Origin: Halobacteriovorax sp. GB3
GTDB lineage: Bacteria; Bdellovibrionota; Bacteriovoracia; Bacteriovoracales; Bacteriovoracaceae
Direction: 5' to 3'
Length of the DNA: 64,000 nucleotides
NCBI RefSeq assembly: GCF_028649655.1
Contig: NZ_JAQSLN010000002.1
Location: forward strand, 186,001-250,000
The notes under the pieces are model-generated. The model was not told the origin of the DNA, made no database searches, and worked only from the letters and a program-made list of their open reading frames with translations. The translations under genes and the position numbers were made by a program. This document shows positions 9,178-19,094 of the stretch, piece by piece (within the stretch, counting starts at the first letter, position 1; the number at the start of each line of letters is the position of its first letter).

Positions 9178-10109
9178 TGTTTTCAATTGTCATTCCAGTA
9201 TATAAAAATGAAGGAAATATTGCTCCTTTAATTGAAGCTCTTAGTAATCTAAATTCTAAATTTGAACAAGGGTTAGAAGTCGTCTTTGTCGTCGATGGAA
9301 GTCCTGATAAGTCTTACTTACTTCTGGAAGAGTCTTTAAATAATGTGGAGTTCCGTTCGCAATTAATTGCTCATTCTCGAAATTTTGGTTCATTTGCTGC
9401 AATCTTAACAGGTTTAAATTATGCCAAAGGAGAGTCTTTTGGTGTGATGGCCGCTGATTTACAAGAGCCGCCAGAACTCATGATCGATTTTCAAAAAGCT
9501 CTAGATGAGGGGCATGACATTGCTGTTGGAACGAGAGAGACAAGAGATGATCCTTTTATGAGCTCGATATTCTCTAATCTCTTTTGGACAATGTATAAGA
9601 AATTTGTACAACCTGAAATACCACAAGGTGGAGTTGATGTTTTTGGTTGTTCAAAGAGGGTTCGCGACCAGCTCGTTTCGTTGAAAGAATTAAATACTTC
9701 ACTTGTCGCTTTATTATATTGGATCGGGTTCTCACGAAAAGTCGTGTCTTATGTGAGGCGCAAGAGAGAAATCGGCGTGAGTGCTTGGACATTTAAAAGA
9801 AAGCTTAAATATTTAATGGATTCTGTTTTTGCTTTTACAGATCTTCCTATTCGACTCTTCTATAAAATAGGTTTCTTTAGCTTAGCTGTTTCTGTTGTTT
9901 ATGCATTAATTATTATCATCTCGAAGACTACTGGAATGATTTCATTACCAGGTTACTCAGCGACAATTGTAACGATTTTATTCTTCTCAGCTTTGAATTC
10001 AATTGGACTGGCCATTATAGGTAGCTACACTTGGAGAGCATATGAAAATACCAAGGGAAGACCAGTCTCAATCGTTATGAATACTAAAGTTTTTGATGCA
10101 ATAAAATAA
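9177..10109 (+). CDS. Polyprenyl-phosphate sugar synthase-like GT2 with C-terminal membrane helices
   Basis: This 310-residue GT2 enzyme belongs to the DPM/ArnC/GtrB branch. FSIVIPVYKNEGNI is the first strand, VFVVDGSPD follows, AADLQEPPELM carries the metal site, and two membrane helices lie near residues 230-255 and 265-290. Such enzymes move a sugar from a nucleotide donor to undecaprenyl phosphate for later use by periplasm-facing transferases. The GTG start at 9177 overlaps the aminotransferase stop and is preceded by a strong AAGGAGAAG. The product could carry the amino sugar made by the neighbouring enzymes. The 3' end overlaps the convergent membrane-protein gene by 26 nt. Confidence 0.88.
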   Translation: MFSIVIPVYKNEGNIAPLIEALSNLNSKFEQGLEVVFVVDGSPDKSYLLLEESLNNVEFRSQLIAHSRNFGSFAAILTGLNYAKGESFGVMAADLQEPPELMIDFQKALDEGHDIAVGTRETRDDPFMSSIFSNLFWTMYKKFVQPEIPQGGVDVFGCSKRVRDQLVSLKELNTSLVALLYWIGFSRKVVSYVRRKREIGVSAWTFKRKLKYLMDSVFAFTDLPIRLFYKIGFFSLAVSVVYALIIIISKTTGMISLPGYSATIVTILFFSALNSIGLAIIGSYTWRAYENTKGRPVSIVMNTKVFDAIK

Positions 10110-11754
10110 GGTTATTCGTATTAGAGCGGTCAACTTCTTTCCAGTTGTTGGTTTTTAGTTGATCTAAAATTAGAGCTTGGTTCTTAACTCTTTTATCGAT
10201 AAGTATATAAGAGAGATCTTTTTTGAAGCTACCAAGTTCTGTACGATTCTTATTCTTATCCCAAAATCTAGGGTAATTTGTCTCATCAAAATAAAGTACC
10301 GTTTGGCTCGGTAAATGAGTAGTATATCCCATGAGCTTCATTGATGTACCTAAGGTTTCTTTCGTTTGAATCGACTTAATGAAATTAACATCAGAAATCG
10401 TTTCAAACGTTGGAAAGTACTTCCAAATAAAGCTAGAAGGCCATCTTCCTGATACACAAATTGCCAACAGTAGCGCAATCTTTAAGGACTTATTTGATTT
10501 TTCTTCATTTGTGAGAAGATCATGAAAACTAAAAACAAGGGCCACTGAAAGAATCGCTACAATTGTTAGATCGTAGTGAAAGATCATCATTCTTTGAGTT
10601 GAGGCATAAGAGAGAAGGTTCATCGCTACAACTGGAGCTGCAGCAAAGAGCCAGAAAAATCTTTTCTTTAAAATCAAAGTGAATGGCAGAACAAGAATGA
10701 GTAAGTATTTGACCGCTCCACCTGTTAGTATTCTCTCCGTTAATAATTTCCATTGTGCACTAGGATCAAAGAGCATTTTATAGATTAACTCACTTGTCGT
10801 ATTTGCAATTCCATCAAAGCGTGCCGTCATGTGAGGAGTTGGAGCGACACCATCATTAAAAAATGGCGAAATATACTTCGAGTTTAAATAGAGAGTAAGA
10901 CCGCCTATTAGAACGGTGAAAACTGAAAGAATAATTTTATGTGATTTACTGTACTTAAATTCTTTTTCTAAGAAAATTGGAATGGCAAAAAAAGGCACAA
11001 GATAAGGCATATTTTCTTTTGATAGTAAGACCGCTAATAATGTAATGAAATAGAGCCATACTTTTTTATGATAAAGGGAAAGAAATGAGAGTATGATGAA
11101 GAAAAAGGCAAAGTGATCTTCTCGTAAATCCCAAATTCCACCATTTCTAAGTGTTCTCGAAGTCAAAATAAGTAATAAGAATATTGTCCAATATTTGCGG
11201 TACTTTCTAATCGGGCCGAATAAAAGTAATAGAAAAAGACCACCATATAAAAGCACAACATTAACTATGAATAGAAAAATATCACTTTTAAGTATGCTTG
11301 CAATTGGAGAAATTAATAAAAAAGTGAAATTGATGTGTTCACCAAAAAAAGTGTTATTCGGACAAAGATCACAAAAAAGGACTTTATTATTAAAAAATGG
11401 ATAGAAAATAGGTTGATGAATAAAGCTTTGATCAAGACCATGTGAATTGAAAGAGTATTGCTTAAAAATATGACCTATGATGGTTGCAATTGAAAAGAAA
11501 AGAAAAACTGGAGTAAATAGACGCTCGCTTTTTAAACCTTCATATAATTGATGAAGTTTTTTTAGAGGGTCCATTTCAAACTTTTCTCTAAAGCGATAAC
11601 CAATACCTATTGTTAATAGTAGAACAAGTCCCCAAACATCGACATTTGAAAGATCAAGCTTGAAGCTGTCTGTTTTGAGATAATACCCACCTAAAACAAT
11701 AATAGTCAGAATAACTGTAAGAAGAGCGTTTACAAAATACTGGTAGAATTTCAT
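10084..11754 (-). CDS. Multi-pass membrane protein, DUF2079/GT-C-like
   Basis: This 556-residue protein has about 11-13 hydrophobic segments and short polar loops. A periplasmic loop contains FNSHGLDQSFIHQP and an acidic-His stretch, resembling the DUF2079 family of putative integral-membrane glycosyltransferases. The C-terminal ~130 residues form a soluble-looking domain. It is last in a minus-strand operon after the fused acetyltransferase/isomerase, whose stop overlaps its ATG (ATGA). It likely uses a polyprenyl-phosphate-linked sugar to decorate an exported glycan. No catalytic residue can be assigned with confidence, and the activity is inferred. Confidence 0.7.
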   Translation of the reverse strand: MKFYQYFVNALLTVILTIIVLGGYYLKTDSFKLDLSNVDVWGLVLLLTIGIGYRFREKFEMDPLKKLHQLYEGLKSERLFTPVFLFFSIATIIGHIFKQYSFNSHGLDQSFIHQPIFYPFFNNKVLFCDLCPNNTFFGEHINFTFLLISPIASILKSDIFLFIVNVVLLYGGLFLLLLFGPIRKYRKYWTIFLLLILTSRTLRNGGIWDLREDHFAFFFIILSFLSLYHKKVWLYFITLLAVLLSKENMPYLVPFFAIPIFLEKEFKYSKSHKIILSVFTVLIGGLTLYLNSKYISPFFNDGVAPTPHMTARFDGIANTTSELIYKMLFDPSAQWKLLTERILTGGAVKYLLILVLPFTLILKKRFFWLFAAAPVVAMNLLSYASTQRMMIFHYDLTIVAILSVALVFSFHDLLTNEEKSNKSLKIALLLAICVSGRWPSSFIWKYFPTFETISDVNFIKSIQTKETLGTSMKLMGYTTHLPSQTVLYFDETNYPRFWDKNKNRTELGSFKKDLSYILIDKRVKNQALILDQLKTNNWKEVDRSNTNNLILLHQKL

Positions 11755-12632
11755 TGAATATGCTCTTTAAATAAGTCGTAGTTTCTTAAATAATCATCTT
11801 CATCATAATAATGAGACGTAAATACATTGACTGTTGAATCTAAAGAGAAATTGAAAAGTGATGTCCAAACTCCCGGTTCAACATGAATTCCGAGATAAGG
11901 TTTATCAATTACAAATTTCTTTCTCTCCTTGCCATTGTCACAGACGATTTCAACAGAACCTCGTTGGCACATGATGAATTGATGGCATTCTTTATGAGCA
12001 TGATCACCACGTGAGTAACCATTTCTAACATCATAAATTGTAAAAAAGCGTTTAACTGGAAAAGGAATTTCTTGTTTATCAAATTCCCCAAAGACGAGTG
12101 AGCCTCTTCTGTCAGAAATTTCTTTAAAGCTTACAAGTCTGACACCAGTCATTTCATTTGCTTCACTATCGTGAATATAATCAGTTATACGGCCAGGGTT
12201 ACCCGTTACAATGGCAAAAGGAGGAATGTTTTTTGTTACAACGGCACCGGCGCCAATCATGGCATATTGTCCAATTGTAACACCTGGAAGAATCGTTGCA
12301 TTCGCACCGATAGAAGCACCTTTTTCAACAATAGTTTTTAGAAAGCTCTCTGGATAGACCTTACTTCTTGGATGTTTGTCATTTGTAAATGTTGCATTTG
12401 GACCGATGAAAACATCATCTTCAACTTTAATACCATCCCATAATTGTACTCCACATTTTATCGTAACATTATTTCCAACAACAACATCGTTTTCTATAAA
12501 GACGCCGTCACAGATATTACAATCTGATCCAATAACAGCTTCAGGGAGAACATGGGCATTGGCCCAGATTCGTGTATTGTTACCGATATTTTTGCTTTCA
12601 CAAATTGCTCTTTCGTGAGTGAAGTAATTCAT
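11751..12632 (-). CDS. Fused sugar N-acetyltransferase / dTDP-hexose 3,4-ketoisomerase (FdtD/WxcM type)
   Basis: Two domains are visible. Residues 1-155 are left-handed beta-helix hexapeptide repeats (for example VVGNNVTIKCGV and IGPNATF) of an acetyltransferase. Residues ~163-290 are a cupin of the FdtA/WxcM ketoisomerase family, with GDHAHKECHQFIMC supplying H211 and H213. The same fusion order is known in FdtD, which isomerises dTDP-4-keto-6-deoxyglucose at C3/C4 and acetylates the final 3-amino sugar. With the aminotransferase at 8083 it predicts dTDP-Fuc3NAc- or Qui3NAc-like sugar synthesis. RmlA and RmlB are not in the window. Confidence 0.87.
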   Translation of the reverse strand: MNYFTHERAICESKNIGNNTRIWANAHVLPEAVIGSDCNICDGVFIENDVVVGNNVTIKCGVQLWDGIKVEDDVFIGPNATFTNDKHPRSKVYPESFLKTIVEKGASIGANATILPGVTIGQYAMIGAGAVVTKNIPPFAIVTGNPGRITDYIHDSEANEMTGVRLVSFKEISDRRGSLVFGEFDKQEIPFPVKRFFTIYDVRNGYSRGDHAHKECHQFIMCQRGSVEIVCDNGKERKKFVIDKPYLGIHVEPGVWTSLFNFSLDSTVNVFTSHYYDEDDYLRNYDLFKEHIQ

Positions 12633-12640
12633 TAGGGATC

Positions 12641-14119
12641 CTATTTCTTATATATTCTATATTGATTGATTGTTTCTATTAAAGTCGCATTGTCTTGTAT
12701 GTAGTTGTAGCAATCATTTTTATAACTACGGGCGAGAATGAAATAGTCGTAATCTTTAAGCCTTAGAATATCATTTTCACTTTTACATGAGAATAGAAAT
12801 TCAGTTTTGTTGTTGCATTGAGGAAAATGAATTTTTGTACCATCTGGAGCATAGTGATACTGAGAGAATTGATCAGAAAGAATGAGAGAGTTATTCTCTT
12901 TGATAGAGTCCCAGATTCTTGTAAGCGGAATCTTATCTCGAATCATTTCTTTGTTAGTCGTATATTTTTTAAAAAGAGAATTTCTTACTCTTTTTAATGA
13001 TTTATCTATTTTTGAGTCAGCAAGGATCAAAAGAAGAAGAATAAAATATTGATATTTTATGTTTAACTTCGACTCAATGAGAAATTGAGACAAGTAATAA
13101 ATATTGAGGAAATAGCATGTGAAGAAGAATCTTTCACTAGGAACTCCACCGTTAGCAATGAGATAGAGAGCTAGGATTGAGAGTGATATGTAGAAGATGT
13201 GATTGCTTTGATATTTCTTTTTAATACCATAAAAACAAGCAGGAATCGTTAAAACAAAAAATGCCTTTCCCAAAAAGAAGTCTTTCAAAATTTCTCGTAC
13301 AGATGAAAATGTGAGACTAGATGAAAGTGATTTCAGGTACCAATTTCTTACTTGTTCAGAAGCTTCTCCTGGGAAAATGGAGAGTAAGCCGGGGAAAAAT
13401 GGACTTTTTATAAAATAGTAATTTCTAATGATTATTGGAGAGATAAAAAGAAGTCCGAAAAAAGTAGTTATAAAAATGCGAGAAGGATTTCGTCGTTCCT
13501 TAATAATGTAATAGATACCAAAGGGAACAATGACAAATAGCCCACTAATTTTAATGACTGGAATGAGGCCTAGGAGGCATCCAATGAAAATAGATCGCCA
13601 CTTTCCCTTAATAGAGGCAAGGAAATTATCGTTAATAATGAGCATTATTGTTAGGAGACTGAAGCTGGCAACGGTACCATCCGATTTCGCGTAAAGGAAG
13701 AAGTCTGTGCCTTTGGCAATCGTTAATGCACTAATTGCACTTAGAAGGGCGATTGGGAGATTGATCTTAGAAAAGTAATAAAAAAATAGACCCGCAGCGA
13801 GTAACATCCCCAAAGAGAAGTGAATCAATTGTGAAGATATTTGTATAGTTAAAGGATTCACAGATAGTAATGCTGGAATGGAAAAGAGGATTTCGATAGC
13901 TCCTGTCTGAAGAGAGCCGCAGACATTACGAATGGCATTAGAATAACTTCCTGTTTCTGCCAATACTTTTGCAAAAGGAAGATGGTAGTAAAGGGCATCT
14001 CCATGAGAGAAAACGGTTAGCGTTTCTAGGCAGCGAAGGACTAGGATCGTAATAAGAATGAAGAGAGAAAACAGTAAAAACCGTTTGTAAATATTATTTG
14101 ATGTTGTTCGATGTAGCAT
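12641..14119 (-). CDS. Multi-pass membrane protein, GT-C glycosyltransferase-like
   Basis: This 492-residue protein has roughly ten to twelve membrane helices. The first periplasmic loop contains SHGDALYYHLPFAKVL, whose Asp is placed like the loop-1 acidic residue of GT-C/PMT transferases. The C-terminal ~80 residues are soluble and contain a short Cys-rich stretch. It heads the minus-strand unit 12641-14119, 11751-12632, 10084-11754 with an 8-nt gap to the next gene. It probably transfers a sugar from a polyprenyl-phosphate carrier in the periplasm. The family call rests on topology and the acidic loop, not on a strong motif. Confidence 0.65.
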   Translation of the reverse strand: MLHRTTSNNIYKRFLLFSLFILITILVLRCLETLTVFSHGDALYYHLPFAKVLAETGSYSNAIRNVCGSLQTGAIEILFSIPALLSVNPLTIQISSQLIHFSLGMLLAAGLFFYYFSKINLPIALLSAISALTIAKGTDFFLYAKSDGTVASFSLLTIMLIINDNFLASIKGKWRSIFIGCLLGLIPVIKISGLFVIVPFGIYYIIKERRNPSRIFITTFFGLLFISPIIIRNYYFIKSPFFPGLLSIFPGEASEQVRNWYLKSLSSSLTFSSVREILKDFFLGKAFFVLTIPACFYGIKKKYQSNHIFYISLSILALYLIANGGVPSERFFFTCYFLNIYYLSQFLIESKLNIKYQYFILLLLILADSKIDKSLKRVRNSLFKKYTTNKEMIRDKIPLTRIWDSIKENNSLILSDQFSQYHYAPDGTKIHFPQCNNKTEFLFSCKSENDILRLKDYDYFILARSYKNDCYNYIQDNATLIETINQYRIYKK

Positions 14120-14173
14120 GTATATTAGTTTAGCTATTTTATTATTTATGTATACTTGTTTTAAGGATGAAAT

Positions 14174-14947
14174 GTGAAATTAAGTGTCGTCGTACCCGTT
14201 TATAATGAAGAGAGAACAGTTACAAATTTATTAGAACTTTTAACTGACACTCTTAATCGAAATGAACTGATCAATGACTATGAAATTGTCATTGTTGAAG
14301 ATTGCTCGACTGATAATACAAAAGAAATTTTACAAAAGAATTTTGGAGAAAATGATAAAATTAATCTTTTCTTCCAGGATTATAACCAAGGAAAGGGAGC
14401 TGCGATTACACGTGGTTTTCAAGAGGTAACAGGGGATTATGTTATTATTCAGGATGCTGATATGGAATATGATCCAAGCGAATATCCTGTTCTCCTTAAG
14501 CCACTAGTAAGTGGAAAAGCTGATGTCGTTTACGGTTCTAGATTTAAAGGTGAGACTGCTAGAGTTCTCTACTTTTGGCACTATCTTGGAAATCAATTTC
14601 TTACATTACTTTCAAATATGTTCACAAACCTAAACTTAACGGACATGGAGACATGTTACAAAGTTTTTAAAACTGAAATTATTAAGAATATGATTCTAAC
14701 GTCTAAAAGATTTGGTATCGAACCTGAAATGACAGCTAAAATCTCTAAAATTCCTGAGATTAGAATTTATGAAGTTCCAATCTCTTACTATGGAAGAACA
14801 TATGCAGAAGGTAAGAAAATTGGTTGGAAAGACGGTTTCTCAGCTCTTTGGTGTATTGTGAAATTCAATGTTTTTACGAGCCTGGAAGAGTCTTTCAAAA
14901 AAGAAGTTTTTGACTATCTAAAACTTAAAAAATCATCACATCTATAA
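14174..14947 (+). CDS. Polyprenyl-phosphate sugar synthase (DPM1-like GT2)
   Basis: This 257-residue protein is a soluble GT2 of the dolichol-phosphate-mannose synthase type. [24 protein letters not shown] and [11 protein letters not shown], with the DAD metal site, are in the right order, and GSRF is the acceptor-side motif. It is expected to build a polyprenyl-phosphate sugar used by GT-C enzymes, four candidates for which are encoded nearby. The GTG start at 14174 has AAGGATG about 6 nt upstream. The last 34 nt overlap the 3' end of the convergent membrane-protein gene. Confidence 0.88.
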   Translation: MKLSVVVPVYNEERTVTNLLELLTDTLNRNELINDYEIVIVEDCSTDNTKEILQKNFGENDKINLFFQDYNQGKGAAITRGFQEVTGDYVIIQDADMEYDPSEYPVLLKPLVSGKADVVYGSRFKGETARVLYFWHYLGNQFLTLLSNMFTNLNLTDMETCYKVFKTEIIKNMILTSKRFGIEPEMTAKISKIPEIRIYEVPISYYGRTYAEGKKIGWKDGFSALWCIVKFNVFTSLEESFKKEVFDYLKLKKSSHL

Positions 14948-16311
14948 ATTTTAATATCGTTTGTTCTATCAACCTCAGTACAGTTTTTAGGTAATGGGGT
15001 TGATAGAAAGTCTAGTCCGTATCCGGATTTCTCGCTTGAAGTTCTTTCTAAAAAACATAAACCTATTTCAGGATAAGGTGTTTGGCTTGAGCGAAAGATA
15101 AAGTTCCTCGCCCATGGAAATTCTGGATTTCTATCTCTCAATTTGTTGCACTGTTGTCGAATTCGAGAATGTCTATTTTTTTGTGAGAGAATAGACTTAT
15201 TTTCATGAATCATTAGTTCAAAATTTCTAACAACAAGAATAATGGCGATGAGTGTGAAGAGGAACCTAAAATTTAGATCCCTTAGTACGTAGAAGCTGAA
15301 GAGTAAAAGAGTTGGGGTGAATGAAAGAAAATAGTATTGATGAGCAAATAGCATTCCACCTCTTAAGAGGATAATAGTCAAAAGCTGTAATGAAATGATG
15401 AAAAGAAGTGCAAGTACTTTTCTATCTCTTTTAGAAAAAATCTTAAATGCAGCAACTAAAATTACAATTATTGAACCAAAGCGGATCAAAAAGAAGTCAT
15501 TCATTAGCTTGAAGATTCTTTTACCTTCAGAGAAAAAATCTAGGAAGAGCTCTAATGGTGAATGTATTTTGTAAGCAAAGAGAGATTTCTCTGTTCTAAA
15601 GAAATCGATAAATTGACATCCAAATTTATAGTAGAAAATTGTAATGAGTACTGCAGGTGCAATTAGTGATAGGCTCACTTTGAAGACTTTTTTCTTATCA
15701 AGAATGAGAAGGAGGCCGAAGGCCGTAATTGAAGTAGGTTTTATGAGCAAGCCTAGAGTAATCAAAATAAAACTCAGTAATCTCTTTGAATTTGAACTGA
15801 TTATTAGTCCCATTGCTATAAAAATGAGAAGAGATGACCAAACATCTGGTATCAGCTTAGTTGAAAAGTCGATGAAGAAACTTGTTAGTGGTAAGATCGC
15901 CATTGGTATGGCCATACTTACATTATAAAGTTGGATATCTTTCCAAACTTTATAGTTGATAATAAAAAGACCTGTTGTAATCACAAGATAAACCATCATA
16001 ACAATGGCGAGCTTATTATCAAAAGGCAAAGCAAAGAATGGAGATAAAATGAGGTTAATGAGAGGAAACTCCATCGGCATTATGTCGCCGTGTTTTCCAG
16101 CATTTAAAACAGATGGTAACAAATTCGTCCAATGAAAGACTTCGAAATTAAATTTTTGCCAATATCTTAAAGTCACTCCAAGCGTATCTGTTTGCCTATG
16201 AATGTGTGGAGTAACGATAGAAGCAAAGTTGAGATAAATCGCACTAATAACTTTTATGAAAAATAAAGAAAAAGAAATTTTAATTATCTTATCTCTTGTC
16301 AGCAAATTCAT
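14914..16311 (-). CDS. Multi-pass membrane protein, GT-C glycosyltransferase-like
   Basis: This 465-residue protein has about ten hydrophobic helices. Loop 1 contains [18 protein letters not shown], with the R-x-T-D pattern seen in GT39/ArnT-like membrane glycosyltransferases. A C-terminal soluble portion contains several cysteines. Its start overlaps the end of the upstream DUF2079-type gene by 23 nt, so the two are translated together. The 3' end overlaps the convergent DPM1-like gene by 34 nt. It is probably a periplasm-facing transferase consuming a lipid-phosphate sugar; the specific sugar is unknown. Confidence 0.65.
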   Translation of the reverse strand: MNLLTRDKIIKISFSLFFIKVISAIYLNFASIVTPHIHRQTDTLGVTLRYWQKFNFEVFHWTNLLPSVLNAGKHGDIMPMEFPLINLILSPFFALPFDNKLAIVMMVYLVITTGLFIINYKVWKDIQLYNVSMAIPMAILPLTSFFIDFSTKLIPDVWSSLLIFIAMGLIISSNSKRLLSFILITLGLLIKPTSITAFGLLLILDKKKVFKVSLSLIAPAVLITIFYYKFGCQFIDFFRTEKSLFAYKIHSPLELFLDFFSEGKRIFKLMNDFFLIRFGSIIVILVAAFKIFSKRDRKVLALLFIISLQLLTIILLRGGMLFAHQYYFLSFTPTLLLFSFYVLRDLNFRFLFTLIAIILVVRNFELMIHENKSILSQKNRHSRIRQQCNKLRDRNPEFPWARNFIFRSSQTPYPEIGLCFLERTSSEKSGYGLDFLSTPLPKNCTEVDRTNDIKIYRCDDFLSFR

Positions 16312-17719
16312 AACAAGTTCCTTTAGGGTTTTCAGCTACAAAGAAAAAATCGGTATTCATGATTAGGTCTGAGTTTTTTAAGCAGTCATTGGCCGCCTGT
16401 TTGTGAATATCATTATTATAGGGAAAGATTTTTCCACCTCTTTTTTGAATGATAATGAGGTCGTAATAATATGAGCGACTAGAATATACTCCAAGTTGAT
16501 AGAATTCTTTTCCTGGGATCAGTATTGTTGGGATTGTTGAGCCCGTCGCGACGATTTTTTTATATTCTCCGTGTTTAATAATTTCTTTAATTTTTATTAA
16601 TTCTTTAGATTTTGTTTCACTCACTTCACAGGTTTTACTCTTATCTAGGAAGACAAGGTTGAAGGCCTTTGTCATTCTTCCCATTCCTGTCAGAAAAAAA
16701 ATTAAAGCAATAAAAAAGGGGAACTTTTTAGTCGCAAAAACATTTTTCTCTATTGGGGCAAAAAGAATCAATGCTAAGAGAGGGGCAACTATTTGGGCTC
16801 CATATTGATAATGAATACTTTTTTTCAAAATAAAGATTGCTAATAAAGGAGCAATGAAAAAAAGTGTCCCATAGACGGGATCTTTAAGTCCTTGCTTCGA
16901 CTTCTTTAAATAGAAGCCAATTGGAAGAACAAATGGTGCTAAAACTTTGATGAAATCTTTGTAGGGAAATTCCTTTATTAAAGAAGTAAAACTTTCTACA
17001 GGATTGTCTATATAAGAAGAAAGTAAGTTTGATCCATAACTGACTGTCGGTCCTAAGATGATTGCTCTTAATTTAAAGCTAAAGACTAATGAGGCAAGAC
17101 TTAGAAATACAATGATACTAGAGAACTTATAATCTCTTTTAATGAGATACCAGATTCCAAGGATTAACGTTCCAAAGGCAAAAGACTCTTTAAATGCAAA
17201 TAAAGCTAAGACACTTAACAATATGCCTGTTTTTTTATTTTTATATATAGAGTACGTGAGAGTAAAACATGGGAACATGGCCCAAGTTGAAGGATGAATT
17301 GGAAAGAAAAGTCCTGAAAGTAGCCCTTTAGTTAGAAAAATGCAAAAAATACCAGTTAGCTTTTGTTCCGTTTTTAAATCTGACTTCATCCAAAAGAAGA
17401 GGACTATACCGATTAACCACAGAAATTCGAACATGATCAATGATTCTGCTTGATAATTAAAGAGAGCGACAAAGGGAGCCGCAAGAAAAATAATTGGATC
17501 GAAGTGATCATTAAAAATCTTAGTGTCCCTCATTGTAATAAAAGGATTGAAGTCTTTGAGGTGAGCGATATCGTAAATTGCTTCCTGGTATATTGAAAAG
17601 TCTGTTGCATGAATACAGTTATGCCAAAGAGCTTTAAGCATAAATGCTATTATAATGAATGCTAATAAAAAATTGACTAGCGTTAAGCTAATCCTAGAAG
17701 GTTTAAAAATATTGTCCAT
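16289..17719 (-). CDS. DUF2079-family membrane protein (putative glycosyltransferase)
   Basis: This 476-residue multi-pass protein matches the DUF2079 pattern in its first loop: ATDFSIYQEAIYDIAH, then NDHFDPIIFLAAPFVALF, where D-H-F-D-P-I is characteristic. Around ten membrane helices precede a soluble tail of ~110 residues with paired cysteines. Family members are thought to be integral-membrane sugar transferases, but to my knowledge none is well characterised. It overlaps the following gene by 23 nt. The related gene at 10084-11754 suggests two paralogous steps in the same glycan. Confidence 0.75.
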   Translation of the reverse strand: MDNIFKPSRISLTLVNFLLAFIIIAFMLKALWHNCIHATDFSIYQEAIYDIAHLKDFNPFITMRDTKIFNDHFDPIIFLAAPFVALFNYQAESLIMFEFLWLIGIVLFFWMKSDLKTEQKLTGIFCIFLTKGLLSGLFFPIHPSTWAMFPCFTLTYSIYKNKKTGILLSVLALFAFKESFAFGTLILGIWYLIKRDYKFSSIIVFLSLASLVFSFKLRAIILGPTVSYGSNLLSSYIDNPVESFTSLIKEFPYKDFIKVLAPFVLPIGFYLKKSKQGLKDPVYGTLFFIAPLLAIFILKKSIHYQYGAQIVAPLLALILFAPIEKNVFATKKFPFFIALIFFLTGMGRMTKAFNLVFLDKSKTCEVSETKSKELIKIKEIIKHGEYKKIVATGSTIPTILIPGKEFYQLGVYSSRSYYYDLIIIQKRGGKIFPYNNDIHKQAANDCLKNSDLIMNTDFFFVAENPKGTCYEFADKR

Positions 17720-17784
17720 AGAAACTCTCTCTCGGACAATATTATTAAATATATTTAGTTAATTGTCTTTACTTAATTTCTTCT

Positions 17785-18978
17785 CTAGTAACAATCATAA
17801 ACCTTAAAATAATCACCAAACTTCTTAACATGTACCTTCTCAAAATGAACATCATCGCCCATACCATCTTCAAGATCCCTAACAATGTCAGCTCTATTTA
17901 TAAAGCTTCGACCTTGATTAGCACTAGCTGCAAAATAAAAGACACCATTAGTAGTTACACCTAAGTTCTTTGTTTTTCCTTTCTTAAGAATATGAAACCC
18001 TTGGGATTTCCAGTCTCCATCTAGATTCTTGTATCTTAGTGCGACATAAAGGTCTTTATTACATTTATTTTGAACAAAGAGATTAATTTCATTTGAATGA
18101 GAGTGCTTATTCGTTTTCCACTTCTCTTCAAAGTTCTCACTTTTAAAAGTTGAGTTTTTGATGGCATTGATAATGCTTTGTCTTTCTTTTGTTAATCTTG
18201 AAGCTTCATTGCTGTAGGTGCGTGTTGAAGTAATGACACCAAATATAAAATAGAAGCCATGCTTTTGGGAGTATCTTAAAAGTGGGGAACCACTTTGACC
18301 CTTTATTACATCACAATATGTACTAAGAGTTTTATCACTATAAACTTTAACAAAGCAGTCTTTTTCATAGTGCTGAACCATTGACTCTTTATCTCCTGGG
18401 TAACCGATAGTCGTAGCATCTCCATCTTCAAGATCAGCTTTTCCCCAGTACGCTAGAGTTCCTACGAACTGTCCAACGTGTTTTCCTTCTGAGTTTGGAC
18501 CTAGTTCGACAATAGCAAAGTCGTTTTCATCCTCAACTGCATCCTGCGCCTGGTAGGCTGCTGGTTGATAAGATTTGATGACGGGAAAGCGACCGAATGG
18601 ATATGTCGTTACATCCATTGCTCCTGGGTAAAAATAGGCATCTTCAATTAGTTCACCTTTAATCGTATCTTTAAAAAGGCAGTGGGCGGCAGTCAAAATT
18701 AGATTTTTTGCAATTACAGCTGCGCTACAGCTTAAAGACCCTTTTTCTCCTTGAGAGTTGATTTTAATACTTCTAATTTGCCCGACTTTGTTTGTAATTT
18801 TATTATCGAAGGGCGTGCTTTTGGTTGCGATCCTATCATCTTGATCGATGATGGTACTTGAAGAAACAACTTCAAGTTGATTACTGGCCGTTTCGTTAAT
18901 GTTACTTTCTTTACAGGAATATGTGAGTAAAGAAAGAATTAAAATTGTTAATGTCGAGTTTAAAGCTCTAAGTTTCAT
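17785..18978 (-). CDS. Trypsin/V8-like serine protease lipoprotein with an extra C-terminal domain
   Basis: Numbering is from an in-frame GTG at 18990; I prefer the ATG at 18978 (residue 5), which gives a proper signal. A lipobox (LTYSC, Cys26) predicts membrane anchoring. The chymotrypsin-fold triad is H103 in LTAAHC, D157 in NDFAIVEL and S234 in GQSGSPL. Residues ~300-400 form a separate domain with ALRYKNLDGDWKSQGF that resembles DUF1036. Substrates are unknown. It lies between glycan genes without overlap, 65 nt upstream of the DUF2079 gene in the same direction, so co-transcription is possible. Confidence 0.85.
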   Translation of the reverse strand: MKLRALNSTLTILILSLLTYSCKESNINETASNQLEVVSSSTIIDQDDRIATKSTPFDNKITNKVGQIRSIKINSQGEKGSLSCSAAVIAKNLILTAAHCLFKDTIKGELIEDAYFYPGAMDVTTYPFGRFPVIKSYQPAAYQAQDAVEDENDFAIVELGPNSEGKHVGQFVGTLAYWGKADLEDGDATTIGYPGDKESMVQHYEKDCFVKVYSDKTLSTYCDVIKGQSGSPLLRYSQKHGFYFIFGVITSTRTYSNEASRLTKERQSIINAIKNSTFKSENFEEKWKTNKHSHSNEINLFVQNKCNKDLYVALRYKNLDGDWKSQGFHILKKGKTKNLGVTTNGVFYFAASANQGRSFINRADIVRDLEDGMGDDVHFEKVHVKKFGDYFKVYDCY

Positions 18979-19094
18979 AAGTTCTCTCACTATAGTTCTT
19001 TTAAAAACTATATCTTTTTGAGGTCTTACGAGGTTATTAAGATGTAAAGATTATCGTACTGTCTAAGAATTAAACAGCACGACTCTTCGAAATT

